The notes under the pieces were generated by a model, which worked only from the letters and a program-made list of their open reading frames with translations, was not told where the DNA came from and searched no databases. This document shows, in pieces, positions 18,147 to 27,910 of a stretch of DNA of 59,571 nt (positions within the stretch are counted from its first letter, which is position 1; each line of letters begins with the position of its first letter). Source of the stretch: Burkholderiaceae bacterium (lineage in GTDB: Bacteria; Pseudomonadota; Gammaproteobacteria; Burkholderiales; Burkholderiaceae_F). Made by a program: the position numbers and the translations under genes. The DNA is taken from contig JAFTYR010000052.1 of the NCBI GenBank assembly GCA_017461315.1, positions 1 through 59,571 of the forward strand, given 5' to 3'.

Positions 18147-18455
18147 CTAGCCTCCTATCTGAATATATTCATCGGCGTAAGAACGGGGTTGGCTAGCAAT
18201 ATTTTGATCATTAACTAACGAACCGAATGGGATCAAAGTGGTTGCTTTCCCTATCACTTCTCCGTATTTCAAAACGTCTTGACCTTTTTCAATATCCACT
18301 AATGCGATTTTGTTGCAAAAAGCAATAGTACCTGTCGCAGTAATTGAACTTTTACTGCCATCAGATTCAATAATTTCAACCGTATCTCCGATATGAACTT
18401 CTGAAGTACAAACAGCGACATTATCCATCGGATGAATATGCAGTGCCTTAGGCAT
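18147..18455 (-). CDS. UxaA-family dehydratase, small (SAF-domain) subunit
   Basis: 102 residues, a SAF domain: KALHIHPMDNVAVCTSEVHIGDTV at the N terminus and GEVIGKAT in the second half. In E. coli UxaA this domain is fused to the large part; here it is a separate subunit, as in SuyA/SuyB-type enzymes. GGGAG lies just upstream of the ATG. It is the first gene of a two-gene operon with 18144-16984. Confidence 0.8.
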   Translation of the reverse strand: MPKALHIHPMDNVAVCTSEVHIGDTVEIIESDGSKSSITATGTIAFCNKIALVDIEKGQDVLKYGEVIGKATTLIPFGSLVNDQNIASQPRSYADEYIQIGG

Positions 18456-18576
18456 TATTTTCTCCCTTAGAATGATGAGGACAGATGAGATTATAGAAAT
18501 AAGATCAGATAATTACGAGAGGATATTATTAAAGTCAAAATACTAAGAACAAATTGAATTTTCTGATTCAAGACAT

Positions 18577-18600
18577 AAAAAAAACGGCCGAAGCCGTTTT
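18577..18600 (-). terminator. terminator of the tpiA-secG operon
   Basis: An 8-bp stem (18581-18588 with 18593-18600), tetraloop, and on the minus strand an uninterrupted T run. It lies 20 bases after the secG stop. Confidence 0.9.
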
Positions 18601-18620
18601 CCTTTTCATTCGAAACGAAA

Positions 18621-18980
18621 TTACTGCGGAATTTCACTTGAACGAGTTGCTGGAGCCACAGGCTTATCGGTTGAAGTCTGAGCTGGAGCGGTTTGTTCTG
18701 TCGTTACCGTTGTCAAAACACCACCGGCAACAGGAGCACGCTTCACTTGGCTACCTAAAGTAATGGCCAATGTTGAGCAGAAGAACACGGTCGCTGCGAT
18801 CGCCGTAGAGCGAGACAAGAAATTTGCAGAACCTGTAGCACCGAACAAAGAGCCAGAAGCACCACCACCGAATGCGGCGCCCATATCTGCACCCTTGCCA
18901 TGCTGTAAAAGTACGAGAACAATAATCGCAATTGCACTAATAATCTGAAGCACAACTGCAATAGTCACCATAAATTGCAT
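18621..18980 (-). CDS. secG: preprotein translocase subunit SecG
   Basis: Small accessory subunit of the SecYEG channel. 119 residues with two transmembrane helices and the hallmark LLQHGKGADMGAAFGGGASGSLFG between them. The C-terminal tail is low-complexity Pro/Thr/Ala, as in other betaproteobacteria. It starts two bases after the tpiA stop, the classical tpiA-secG order. Confidence 0.93.
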   Translation of the reverse strand: MQFMVTIAVVLQIISAIAIIVLVLLQHGKGADMGAAFGGGASGSLFGATGSANFLSRSTAIAATVFFCSTLAITLGSQVKRAPVAGGVLTTVTTEQTAPAQTSTDKPVAPATRSSEIPQ

Positions 18981-18982
18981 TT

Positions 18983-19762
18983 TTAAATTACCGTTTCAGT
19001 TAAGGATTGTGCAACGCACACAATCGCATGAAATTCACGAGGATTCAGAGCGGCTCCACCAATGAGCCCTCCATCAATATCATTACAAGCAAAAAGATCC
19101 GATGCATTGGACGGTTTCACAGAACCACCATACAAAATACGAATTTTCTTACCTGCTACAGAATCACGTGATTCTACACTATCACGAAGCACTGCGTGAA
19201 CTAATTCAGCTTGTTGAGGTGTTGCGGTTTTCCCGGTTCCAATTGCCCAAACCGGTTCATATGCAATCGCTCCATTTTCAGCCAAGGCAGAAGCACCAAC
19301 CGCATCTAGTACCGCATTTAATTGACGACAAACGACTTCAACCGTATTGCCAGCCTCTTGTTCCTCTAATGTTTCACCAACACAAACGATTGGTTTTAAA
19401 CCCGCCTCCATAGCCAATTTAACTTTTTTTGCCACATCTTGGTCGGTTTCACCAAAAAGTTGACGACGTTCAGAATGTCCGACAATCACCCATTGACATC
19501 CAATATCAGAGAGCATCGAACAGCTAACTTCACCGGTATAGGCACCTACTGCATAAGCTGAACAATTTTCAGCCCCGAGCGCGATTGGTAAAGTTGCTTC
19601 GTTAATTTGAGTGCGCATTTGAGGCAAATAAACAAAAGGCGCACATACCGCCACCTCAACATCTTGAGATTTTGTTAAAGTGGCATATTCCTTAATCCAA
19701 GCTTCATTGCTAGCCAACGAGCCATTCATTTTCCAATTAGCCACAACCAGTCGGTTACGCAT
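18983..19762 (-). CDS. tpiA: triosephosphate isomerase
   Basis: Interconverts dihydroxyacetone phosphate and glyceraldehyde 3-phosphate. 259 residues; NWKMNGS at the start (catalytic Lys), VGHSERRQLFGE (catalytic His) and AYEPVWAIGTGKTA (catalytic Glu, phosphate loop) are intact, and LYGGSVKPSNA closes the barrel. It is followed by secG at a 2-base gap. Confidence 0.96.
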   Translation of the reverse strand: MRNRLVVANWKMNGSLASNEAWIKEYATLTKSQDVEVAVCAPFVYLPQMRTQINEATLPIALGAENCSAYAVGAYTGEVSCSMLSDIGCQWVIVGHSERRQLFGETDQDVAKKVKLAMEAGLKPIVCVGETLEEQEAGNTVEVVCRQLNAVLDAVGASALAENGAIAYEPVWAIGTGKTATPQQAELVHAVLRDSVESRDSVAGKKIRILYGGSVKPSNASDLFACNDIDGGLIGGAALNPREFHAIVCVAQSLTETVI

Positions 19763-19801
19763 GCACTTACCTCTCAGAATAACAATGTTGCCATTTTACA
19801 C

Positions 19802-20992
19802 TTAGATTGCTTTAATCCAAATCTGACGTTTTTCATCTGATTTCACGGAAACAAAAGGTAACTTCTCATCTGGTTTTCTATTTCGTTGCAACCACTTACG
19901 AGAAGAACCCGAAAGATTCCAACCTACTTTTCTACCTCTTGAAAGAATACGGCGCTCCAGGCAAGAGGCGCACTGCGTTGGTTCATCCTCAATACAGGGT
20001 TTGTTATCGTATAGCTGATAACCAGCACGATATTTTAGAGGTGAAATATTGGGCATTACGATATTGCAACCGTACTCAATGCCCATTTCTCGCCCTTCGG
20101 GTTCTAGCACTTGAAGTGCGGTCGCCGCGGCGATATTCACATTCCCCAACACCAAACGAGTCACCGCAATCATATTTAACGACAACTGCATTAACTCTTT
20201 AGGATTACGTTGACCTAATGCCCCTAGTTCTGCACCTTCGCTCATAAGATAAGGCCCCATTCCAATCATATCCGCATCTACTTTTTGGAATGTACGAATA
20301 TCACGACATAGGTCCTCTAGAGTTTGTCCCGGAATACCAATCATGACTCCCGTTCCGACTTGGTAACCACATTCACGCAAAGCTTTAAGGCATTCGAAGC
20401 GATGTTGAAGATTTTTCTCGTTTTTACCTGGCGTACTATGTAAGTAATCAAATAATTTTTGATTCGATGTTTCAAATCGAGCCAAATAACGAAGATTTTC
20501 TCGATTTCCACTGGCTTGAGCCCAGCGTTCATAAACTTCCTTAGGATGGTCACCTAAAGACAAAGTAATACCAACGCCATTGGGTAATATGGGGCTAACA
20601 GTCTTTTGATGGATCTCCTCTAAAACCTCACAAACAAAGTTAATGTATTTTTCATCGTGTCGTTCACCAGATTGCAAACAAACACTACCGTAGCCCTGAT
20701 TTGCCGCCCAGACCGCCTGCTCTACGATCTCTTCTTTAGTCATGAGATAGCGATTTACTTGATGATTTGCTTTTCGAATACCACAGTAGCGACAATTAGC
20801 CGTACATATATTTGAAAACTCAATAAGACCTCGGTAATAAACTTTATCTCCCATGAGTTCCGTAGTACGAGCGTACGCCTCATCTCTCAGAATGCGACAA
20901 TCCTCAGGATCTGTTAACCCCAAAAGCAACACAATTTCTTCATCAGTAAATTGCTTTTGAGTCACTAACTGTTTTAATTTTTCTTTAAGCAT
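19802..20992 (-). CDS. hydE: radical SAM protein HydE ([FeFe]-hydrogenase H-cluster maturase)
   Basis: 396 residues. The radical SAM cluster motif is CTANCRYCGIR near residue 63. Strong HydE features follow: IEFSN before it, LQSGE, ITLSLG, MIGIPGQT, MIGMGPY and the C-terminal GREMGIEYGCNIVMPNISP, then a CASCLERR cysteine pair. HydE helps build the dithiolate-bridged di-iron cluster using S-methylcysteine-type chemistry. No hydF, hydG or hydrogenase is in the window. A short extra segment near residue 130 and a basic C-terminal tail exceed the usual length (about 350). PylB is a related alternative, but the C-terminal match favours HydE. Confidence 0.8.
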   Translation of the reverse strand: MLKEKLKQLVTQKQFTDEEIVLLLGLTDPEDCRILRDEAYARTTELMGDKVYYRGLIEFSNICTANCRYCGIRKANHQVNRYLMTKEEIVEQAVWAANQGYGSVCLQSGERHDEKYINFVCEVLEEIHQKTVSPILPNGVGITLSLGDHPKEVYERWAQASGNRENLRYLARFETSNQKLFDYLHSTPGKNEKNLQHRFECLKALRECGYQVGTGVMIGIPGQTLEDLCRDIRTFQKVDADMIGMGPYLMSEGAELGALGQRNPKELMQLSLNMIAVTRLVLGNVNIAAATALQVLEPEGREMGIEYGCNIVMPNISPLKYRAGYQLYDNKPCIEDEPTQCASCLERRILSRGRKVGWNLSGSSRKWLQRNRKPDEKLPFVSVKSDEKRQIWIKAI

Positions 20993-21027
20993 TTAAAAAC
21001 AACTCATTACCCGTAGCAACTTTAAAA

Positions 21028-22194
21028 CTATCGCCAAGCGGATTCATAAATCTGAACAAAATCGTTTTCAGAAAGAAAGACCGGGTCACTCTTGAAAGGA
21101 AATCCCATAGCCTTGACCGCCTCTGAAGCAAAACCTTTTAATTCTTCAAAACGAATTCCATAATCACTCATTTTTATTTCAGAGACACCACAGGCTATTA
21201 ATAAATTCCGATGGGCTTCTAAAAAATCCTCTGGTTTGGATGCGTCTTTCATGCCCATTGTTTGAGCCAAAGTCACAAACTTTTCAGGTACTGCCCCTTT
21301 TCGAATCAACGTTGCAAAATAAGAAGGGGCAAGCAACAGTAACCCAGCACCATGAGGTAAATCTGGATAATGGGCACTTAATACATGCTCTAATGGGTGT
21401 TGACTCGTTAGGCGACCACAAGCCATCACCAATCCTCCCAAAGAATTAGCAAAAGACATCTGAGTCCGAGCTTCGAGATTATTGCCATCTTGAACACACA
21501 CAGGAAGATACTTTGCCGTGCGTTCCACAGCGGTTAAAGCAAACATTTCACTCATCAAATTAGACGCTTTTGAAATGTAACCTTCAGCCACGTGATAAAA
21601 CGTATCTAAACCCTGGAAGGCTGTTTGTTGTGGTGGTACGGTTAATGTTAAATCTGGATCTACAATGGAGATGGTAGGAAATAGTCTGGGAATTCCGACT
21701 CCACTTTTTTCACCAGTTTGCGTATTCGTAATCACCGCTCCAGCATCAAGCTCACTACCGGTACCTGCAGTAGTTGAAATACAAACGATCGGGAGTGCTT
21801 CTTTTTCAGGTACTTTTCCTTTGCCGGTCCCTCTCGTACAGTAATCCCAAAGATCTCCGGAATTTACCGCCATAAAAGCAATCGCCTTAGAGGCATCCAT
21901 CGCAGAACCACCACCAAAACCAATAATAAAATCACAACCGTGTTGTCTTGCCCGTAATGAAGCCGACATGATGGAATCTTTAGTCGGATTTGGCTCAAGT
22001 TCATCAAACAACACATACGCTACATTTTTTTGTTGTAATGCTCGTTCTAAACGCGACAAGTACCCATAGCGACGTACCGACTTACCTCGTGTCGTACAAA
22101 TTAAAGCTTTTTTACCCGGCAATGACATATCAGCAATCCGGTCTAAAGCACCGCTTCCAAAATAATACTCAGTCGGAATAGAAATTTTGAACAT
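21028..22194 (-). CDS. iron-containing alcohol dehydrogenase
   Basis: 388 residues of the Fe-ADH (group III) family. NAD-binding GFGGGSAMDASKAIA is near residue 85, STTAGTGSE near residue 135, and the metal site includes the His in QGLDTFYHVAEGY, HPLEHVLSAHY and DLPHGAGLL. It reduces aldehydes or oxidises alcohols with NAD(P); substrate unknown. ATG at 22194 is chosen because homologues begin at this point; the longer frame to 22242 adds 16 unrelated residues. It precedes hydE by 35 bases, so they may share a transcript. Confidence 0.85.
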   Translation of the reverse strand: MFKISIPTEYYFGSGALDRIADMSLPGKKALICTTRGKSVRRYGYLSRLERALQQKNVAYVLFDELEPNPTKDSIMSASLRARQHGCDFIIGFGGGSAMDASKAIAFMAVNSGDLWDYCTRGTGKGKVPEKEALPIVCISTTAGTGSELDAGAVITNTQTGEKSGVGIPRLFPTISIVDPDLTLTVPPQQTAFQGLDTFYHVAEGYISKASNLMSEMFALTAVERTAKYLPVCVQDGNNLEARTQMSFANSLGGLVMACGRLTSQHPLEHVLSAHYPDLPHGAGLLLLAPSYFATLIRKGAVPEKFVTLAQTMGMKDASKPEDFLEAHRNLLIACGVSEIKMSDYGIRFEELKGFASEAVKAMGFPFKSDPVFLSENDFVQIYESAWR

Positions 22195-22450
22195 GATATT
22201 TTCTCTAAATTCGTGATTTCTTGTGAGTTTAGCGAGATTCACTAAAAAAGTAACGTATTAACTTTTTTTATTTTGATTAAGAATATATTCCCTATGGGGG
22301 CTTGAAACGGAATCTATCATCAATGAGGTTATAAAAAAATTTCAGTTTTTACAACCTGATTTCCAATATTAGTAAATACCTATTGAATGGAATAATCAAA
22401 AAATTTTGATCCTTGTTGCGGATCCATTTTTTTCGATTTACTTATAGCTT

Positions 22451-22486
22451 TGCCACAATTTTTCATTGATTTGAAAAATTGTGGCA
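22451..22486. terminator. long hairpin downstream of trpA
   Basis: A 14-bp perfect inverted repeat (22451-22464 with 22473-22486) with an 8-nt loop, about 30 bases past the trpA stop. The stem itself is A/T rich at its tip. It probably ends the trp transcript. The rest of 22195-22515 is AT-rich with no gene seen. Confidence 0.6.
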
Positions 22487-22515
22487 ATTCTTTTATACGG
22501 AATAAGACACTGAAC

Positions 22516-23286
22516 TTATCTTATAGCGTCCTTCATAGATTTAATGTATTCACCGATGTATTTCGGTGCCTCTTTACCGTATTTTTTTAGTAACTTAACA
22601 ATCGCAGATCCCACGATTGCACCGTCGGAAAGATCAGCCATTTTCTTAGCTTGCTCTGGTGTTGAAATACCAAATCCAATAGCACACGGAATATCAGTAT
22701 TTTCTCTTACGATACGTACAATCGATTCAAGGTCGGTTTTGATTTCATCCCTAGGTCCCGTAACACCTAAGCTCGAAATAATATACAAAAAACCCTCTGC
22801 CTCTTTTGCAATCATAGCGATCCGATTTTCAGATGTCGGTGCAATCAGCGATACTAAATCAATCCCATACTTATGGCAAAGAGGTAAAAACTCTTCTTTT
22901 TCCTCAAATGGTAAATCCGGTAAGATGATTCCGTCCATTCCAACTTCTTTACATGTGGAGATAAATCGTTCTGGACCATAAGAGAACACCACGTTTGCAT
23001 AGGTCATAAAAACCATCGGAACGGAGACATCCTTACGTAACTCTCGAACAAAATCAAAAACCTTATCTGTTGTAACCCCACCCTTTAAAGCACGAAGACT
23101 TCCCTCTTGTATTACGGGACCTTCGGCAGTAGGGTCTGAAAATGGGATTCCCAATTCAATTAAGTCTGCCCCATTTTTAACGGCCTCACGAATCGTAGTT
23201 GCCGTGGTTTCCAAATCCGGGTCACCACAAGTAACAAACGCAATGAAGGCCTTACCGTTTTCAAATGCTTTTCTAATATTACTCAT
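22516..23286 (-). CDS. trpA: tryptophan synthase alpha chain
   Basis: Cleaves indole-3-glycerol phosphate to indole and glyceraldehyde 3-phosphate. 256 residues; catalytic Glu and Asp lie in [16 protein letters not shown], and the phosphate site is GFGISTPEQ and GAIVGSAIV. The ATG at 23286 overlaps the trpB stop by eight bases; an upstream extension to 23388 has no support. Wording such as [36 protein letters not shown] and [13 protein letters not shown] is close to Lachnospiraceae enzymes rather than betaproteobacterial ones (judged from memory). Confidence 0.93.
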   Translation of the reverse strand: MSNIRKAFENGKAFIAFVTCGDPDLETTATTIREAVKNGADLIELGIPFSDPTAEGPVIQEGSLRALKGGVTTDKVFDFVRELRKDVSVPMVFMTYANVVFSYGPERFISTCKEVGMDGIILPDLPFEEKEEFLPLCHKYGIDLVSLIAPTSENRIAMIAKEAEGFLYIISSLGVTGPRDEIKTDLESIVRIVRENTDIPCAIGFGISTPEQAKKMADLSDGAIVGSAIVKLLKKYGKEAPKYIGEYIKSMKDAIR

Positions 23287-24469
23287 GGATATTTTCCCCT
23301 CTATAGCGCGCAATAGCCGCACAGTCCTTATCACCTCGACCGGACACCGTAATGACAATAATTTTGTCCTGTTCCATCGTTGGAGCAATCTTCAATGCAT
23401 GAGCAATTGCATGAGACGATTCGATCGCAGGAATAATACCTTCTGTCTTTGCAAGATATTCAAAAGCATTAACCGCTTCATCATCTGTTATCGCAACATA
23501 CTCAGCTCGACCAATATCGTATAGATAAGCATGTTCTGGACCAACACCTGGATAATCGAGCCCTGCGGAAATAGAATAAACGGGAGCGATCTGTCCGTAT
23601 TGATCCTGGCAGAAATAAGACTTCATACCGTGGAAGATCCCGACCTTACCCACGTTGATGGTCGCCGCGGTTTCAAAGGTATCGATACCGCGCCCCGCCG
23701 CTTCGCAACCAATCAATCGAACTTCTTTATCCTCAATAAAATGATAGAAACTACCGATCGCATTCGAGCCACCACCCACACAAGCGACGACAGCATCCGG
23801 AAGTCGACCTTCCTTTTCTAAAATTTGTTCCTTAATTTCTTTGGAAATAACCGCCTGGAAATCTCGCACAATCGTTGGGAACGGATATGGTCCCATCACC
23901 GAACCCAAGCAATAGTGCGTATCACTAATTCTAGAAGTCCATTCACGCATTGCTTCTGATACAGCATCTTTTAGCGTTGCAGTACCGCTGGTTACCGGAA
24001 TAACAGTAGCTCCAAGCAAACGCATACGGTAGACATTAAGGGCTTGGCGAATGGTATCTTCTTCCCCCATAAACACAACGCATTCCATCCCCATCAGAGC
24101 CGCGGCCGTTGCGGTAGCCACACCATGCTGACCAGCACCTGTTTCTGCAATCAAACGAGTTTTACCCATCTTTTTTGCCAAAAGAGCCTGACCGAGTACG
24201 TTATTGATTTTATGGGCTCCCGTATGGTTTAAGTCCTCACGTTTGAGATAGATTTTTGCTCCACCCAAATCCTCAGTCATCTTCTGGGCAAAATACAACT
24301 TGGAGGGTCTTCCGGCATACTCATTAAAAAGTTCCGCTAATTCTTTGTTAAATTCGGAATTATTTTTATAGTAGTTATACGCCTCTTCCAATTCATTGAT
24401 GGCATTCATCAATGTCTCTGGGACATATTGACCTCCATGAATACCAAATCGTCCGTTGGGGTTTGTCAT
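23279..24469 (-). CDS. trpB: tryptophan synthase beta chain
   Basis: PLP enzyme joining indole and serine. 396 residues; the PLP lysine is in HTGAHKINN near residue 88, the phosphate-binding GGGSNAIG near 230, and [16 protein letters not shown] opens the protein. The [10 protein letters not shown] end again resembles Clostridia. Its ATG overlaps a TGA in the residual upstream frame (ATGA), the coupling expected from a former trpF neighbour; AAGGAAA lies upstream. Confidence 0.95.
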   Translation of the reverse strand: MTNPNGRFGIHGGQYVPETLMNAINELEEAYNYYKNNSEFNKELAELFNEYAGRPSKLYFAQKMTEDLGGAKIYLKREDLNHTGAHKINNVLGQALLAKKMGKTRLIAETGAGQHGVATATAAALMGMECVVFMGEEDTIRQALNVYRMRLLGATVIPVTSGTATLKDAVSEAMREWTSRISDTHYCLGSVMGPYPFPTIVRDFQAVISKEIKEQILEKEGRLPDAVVACVGGGSNAIGSFYHFIEDKEVRLIGCEAAGRGIDTFETAATINVGKVGIFHGMKSYFCQDQYGQIAPVYSISAGLDYPGVGPEHAYLYDIGRAEYVAITDDEAVNAFEYLAKTEGIIPAIESSHAIAHALKIAPTMEQDKIIVITVSGRGDKDCAAIARYRGENIHE

Positions 24470-24536
24470 ATTCCATTTTCCTTTCGAACAACATCGATAG
24501 ACGTCGTCGTTTTGCTTTATCTTTTATTCCATCCAT
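24466..24536 (-). pseudogene. possible trpF (phosphoribosylanthranilate isomerase) stump
   Basis: The 209-base gap between trpC and trpB lies where trpF sits in trpDCFBA operons. Its last 70 bases read DGIKDKAK and then, one frame over, [11 protein letters not shown] and a TGA that overlaps the trpB start. This resembles the usual TrpF ending (VETDGxKDxxKI...F...VRK). The upstream part of the gap has no readable frame. The identification rests on a short stretch and on position, so it is tentative. Confidence 0.4.
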
Positions 24537-24678
24537 ATTAGCGATGCAATATAAAGACGAAATTTATTTAAATTTCAATTAGAAGCCCATTCCATACGTA
24601 CACGGGCGTCACTTACATAGAATAGTAACGTTTTTATACGCTTCTTTCACGACTACCACATACAGAGTTCTATTATCG

Positions 24679-25464
24679 TTATAAGGTTAAACCCCGTAAC
24701 TCTGCTAGTTTTGCCTTTTTATCCGATGCTCTCATCAAAGTTTCACCAATCAAAACCGCATCAGCTCCAATTTCACGGAGCTTTATGACATCCTCTGTGT
24801 TACGAATTCCACTTTCAGAAACAAACAAAACATCTCTAGGAATTAAATCTCTTAACCTTTGACTGTTATTTACATCAATTGAAAAATCCTTCAAATTACG
24901 ATTATTAACTCCAATCATGCGAGAGCAAGCCTTAAGTGCCTTCTCTACTTCGAATTCGTCATGCGCCTCTACTAACGCAGAAAGTCCTAATTCATCACAA
25001 ATATGAATGTACTCTTGAATCTGACTTTCACTCAAAATTGAGCAGATTAAAAGAACAGCTGAGGCCCCTAGTACCTTAGCCTCATAGATCATGTACTCAT
25101 CAACCGTAAAGTCTTTCCTGAGACAAGGAATCGTAACCGTAGAAGCAATTTCCTTTAGATACTCATCACTTCCCAGAAACCATTTGGGTTCCGTTAGCAC
25201 TGAAATACAGTCGGCTCCAGCTAATTCATACTCTTTGGCAATCTGTAAATACGGAAAATTGGGAGCAATTAACCCTTTAGATGGCGAAGCTTTTTTACAT
25301 TCACAGATAAAAGAAAGTTCTGTTTTTTTTAGTACTTTTTCAAAAACGCAAGATCCTTTAGGCAAAGAGAAAGCGCTTTGCCTAATTTCTCGGAGGGAGA
25401 TTTTTGTTTTAGCTTGTTCACATCGGAGATAGGCGTAATCAGCGAGTTGATCCAGAATCGTCAT
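24679..25464 (-). CDS. trpC: indole-3-glycerol phosphate synthase
   Basis: Converts CdRP to indole-3-glycerol phosphate. 261 residues as a stand-alone Trp[16 protein letters not shown] carries the catalytic Glu/Lys region, [13 protein letters not shown] the second catalytic Lys, and [11 protein letters not shown] and FVSESGI complete the active-site barrel. Start ATG overlaps the trpD stop (ATGA). Confidence 0.94.
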   Translation of the reverse strand: MTILDQLADYAYLRCEQAKTKISLREIRQSAFSLPKGSCVFEKVLKKTELSFICECKKASPSKGLIAPNFPYLQIAKEYELAGADCISVLTEPKWFLGSDEYLKEIASTVTIPCLRKDFTVDEYMIYEAKVLGASAVLLICSILSESQIQEYIHICDELGLSALVEAHDEFEVEKALKACSRMIGVNNRNLKDFSIDVNNSQRLRDLIPRDVLFVSESGIRNTEDVIKLREIGADAVLIGETLMRASDKKAKLAELRGLTL

Positions 25465-26492
25465 ACCGATGTCTCCGGACGGTTACTCACCTCAATCATT
25501 TTATTTAAAGTTTCTAACGCCTTACCCGAATCGAGAATTTTACCGGCAAGTTCAATCCCCTCTTTGAGGTTATTAGCCTTCCCGGCGATATAAAGAGAGG
25601 CTCCGGCATTCAGAAGAACTGCATTTCGCTTGTGTCCTTTTTTACCCTTTAAAATAGCAAGTGTAATTTGAGCATTTTCTGCTGGAGTACCACCCTTGAG
25701 ATCCTCTCGAGTACACCGTTCAAATCCAAAATCTTCCGGTGTAATCACTGAAGAACGGAACCATCCATCTCGGATTTCACAAATTTTGGTCGGTGCACAC
25801 AAAGAGATTTCATCGAGTCTATCGCGACCATAAACGACCATACCCCGTTTCACACCAAGGCTAATTAAAACCTGCGCCAAGGGTTCCACGAGATACTCAT
25901 CATAAACACCCAAAAGTTGCATTGAAGGACTGGCTGGATTCGTTAGTGGTCCCAAAATATTAAATACGGTTCGAAAACCTAGTTCTTTACGAATCGCTCC
26001 AACATATTTCATCGAAGTATGGTATTTCTGCGCAAAGAAAAAGCACATTCCTACTTCATTCAGCAATTCAATACAACGAGCTGGGCTTTGATAAATATTG
26101 ACTCCGAGGGCCTCTAGACAATCTGCAGTTCCACACTTCGAGGAAGCTGCTCGGTTCCCATGCTTTGCCACCTTTACGCCACCAGAGGCTACAACCAGAG
26201 CCGTTGTTGTAGAAATATTGAAACTATGAGCATTATCGCCACCGGTTCCAACAATCTCAAAGAGATCCATTCCAGTTTCGACTTTGATCGCATGTTCTCG
26301 CATTGCGCACGCACACCCCGCAATTTCATGAGTCGTCTCTGCCCGAGCACTTTTTGTGGACAACGCCGCTAAGAACGCCGCGTTCTGCGTCATAGTAGTT
26401 TCACCATTCATGATTTCATTCATGACGGCATATGCTTCATCGTAGGTGAGATCCTTCTTATTTACAATCTTAACGATGGCCTCTTTGATCAT
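25461..26492 (-). CDS. trpD: anthranilate phosphoribosyltransferase
   Basis: Transfers phosphoribose from PRPP to anthranilate. 343 residues, without a fused glutaminase domain. PRPP loop [17 protein letters not shown] near residue 81, [15 protein letters not shown], and [19 protein letters not shown] are the family signatures. The opening [26 protein letters not shown] and [19 protein letters not shown] look Lachnospiraceae-like. First gene of the cluster; trpE, trpG and a whole trpF are not present here. Confidence 0.95.
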   Translation of the reverse strand: MIKEAIVKIVNKKDLTYDEAYAVMNEIMNGETTMTQNAAFLAALSTKSARAETTHEIAGCACAMREHAIKVETGMDLFEIVGTGGDNAHSFNISTTTALVVASGGVKVAKHGNRAASSKCGTADCLEALGVNIYQSPARCIELLNEVGMCFFFAQKYHTSMKYVGAIRKELGFRTVFNILGPLTNPASPSMQLLGVYDEYLVEPLAQVLISLGVKRGMVVYGRDRLDEISLCAPTKICEIRDGWFRSSVITPEDFGFERCTREDLKGGTPAENAQITLAILKGKKGHKRNAVLLNAGASLYIAGKANNLKEGIELAGKILDSGKALETLNKMIEVSNRPETSV

Positions 26493-26619
26493 GAATTCGA
26501 TTCCTTTATTTCTTATATCGATAGGTAAGAAAAATAATACCCTGTAATAAGATCGATTTTGTCATCTTCAAAAACAAAATAAGCACACTGCATGTTTTTA
26601 CCTTTTGCAGAGTATTACA

Positions 26620-27813
26620 ATGAATTCTATGATCAGCCAAGAACTCAAAAAAATCCTCCCTGCCATTCTGTATGCTGTTATTGGTTCTACGGCATTCATT
26701 ATGATGCGCCTTAGCTTAAGTCTTGACATTCTTTCTCATGGTGGTGGTCCCAAGGAAACCGGAATCTTTTTGGCTATGACAACGATCTGCCCAACGCTTT
26801 TATCGATTAAATACGGAAAACTCATCGATCGGATCGGTACCCGAATTCCAGTAAGTGTTTGCTTGTGTATTCTGCTTTTAGGATGTATCTTGTCGATTCT
26901 TTTCCCATGTGAAGACTATGGAGTATCTCTCGTCTATGTCTTTGCCTCGATCCTCGGCCTAGGTATCATGGGAGTACAACTTTCTGCCCGTTATCTGGTT
27001 GGTGCTCTGTCTTCAAAGAAAAATCGGATGACTAATTTTGCATGGCTAGCTTTAGGTTTTTCTGCTTCAGGGATCTTAGCCCCTCTGACATCAGGCTACG
27101 CCATTGACCACCTCGGGTATAGTTACACTTACTTTATTGCTTCGATATTTGTAGCTCTTTCGTTACTTCTATTTCTGTTCTCTGATATTCCAGGTAACCA
27201 ATCAGAAAAGAAAATATCAAATAAATCGACGCCGTCAAACGAAAAAAGAAAGTTACATCCCGATCTTAAACGAATACTAACCATTTCCGCTGTTATTTCA
27301 ATGGCTTGGGATTTACAAGCTTTTATGCTACCGGTATACGGAAAATTTGTTGGATTAAGTGCCACACAGATTGGCTGGCTAGTGGGTGTCTTTTATGTAG
27401 CTACCCTAGTGGTCCGCTTCTGTATCCCGATCATTACAAAACTACTGTCCGAATGGAAGTGTTTAACATTCACTTTGATTATTGCAACAATTTGCTATTT
27501 TGTCATTCCATTCTGTTCAAACTATTCTCTACTTCTCATCACTGTTTTTATTCTGGGGTTAGGTCTAGGTATTTCGAACCCCAATATTTTAAGTATTCTT
27601 TTTTCACTAGCAGATAAAGACCGAGTCGGCGAAGTCATTGGAATTCGAACGACGATTGCCAATGGTTGTCACTTTATCTTGCCTCTTAGCTATGGAACCA
27701 TGATCGCGGTTGTAGGAGCATCGGGAGTGTTCTTTTCACTAGCCACCATCTTGGGGCTCACCGCTTTTGTTTCAGCTACACAAATTTCACGACAAAAAAG
27801 AAAGGACCAATAG
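26620..27813 (+). CDS. MFS transporter
   Basis: About 397 residues with 12 transmembrane helices split by a basic loop near residues 195-220. KYGKLIDRIGTR is the typical loop 2-3 motif (G-x-L-x-D-R-x-G). It is divergent from trpD and convergent with pnp. ATG 26620 is preferred over the TTG at 26605; ATG 26629 is also possible. Substrate unknown; drug or metabolite efflux is a guess from the family. Confidence 0.78.
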   Translation: MNSMISQELKKILPAILYAVIGSTAFIMMRLSLSLDILSHGGGPKETGIFLAMTTICPTLLSIKYGKLIDRIGTRIPVSVCLCILLLGCILSILFPCEDYGVSLVYVFASILGLGIMGVQLSARYLVGALSSKKNRMTNFAWLALGFSASGILAPLTSGYAIDHLGYSYTYFIASIFVALSLLLFLFSDIPGNQSEKKISNKSTPSNEKRKLHPDLKRILTISAVISMAWDLQAFMLPVYGKFVGLSATQIGWLVGVFYVATLVVRFCIPIITKLLSEWKCLTFTLIIATICYFVIPFCSNYSLLLITVFILGLGLGISNPNILSILFSLADKDRVGEVIGIRTTIANGCHFILPLSYGTMIAVVGASGVFFSLATILGLTAFVSATQISRQKRKDQ

Positions 27814-27859
27814 TCCTCCTATGAAAGTAAGACATTCTTCCATTTAAAAGATGCAAAAA

Positions 27860-27884
27860 GGCCACTCCTTTTTTGAGAGTGGCC
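27860..27884. terminator. bidirectional terminator between the MFS gene and pnp
   Basis: 8-bp GC-rich stem (27860-27867 with 27877-27884). On the minus strand it is followed by five T, so it ends pnp; it lies between convergent genes. Confidence 0.8.
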
Positions 27885-27910
27885 GATTCAATTAGGCTAA
27901 AACCAATTGA

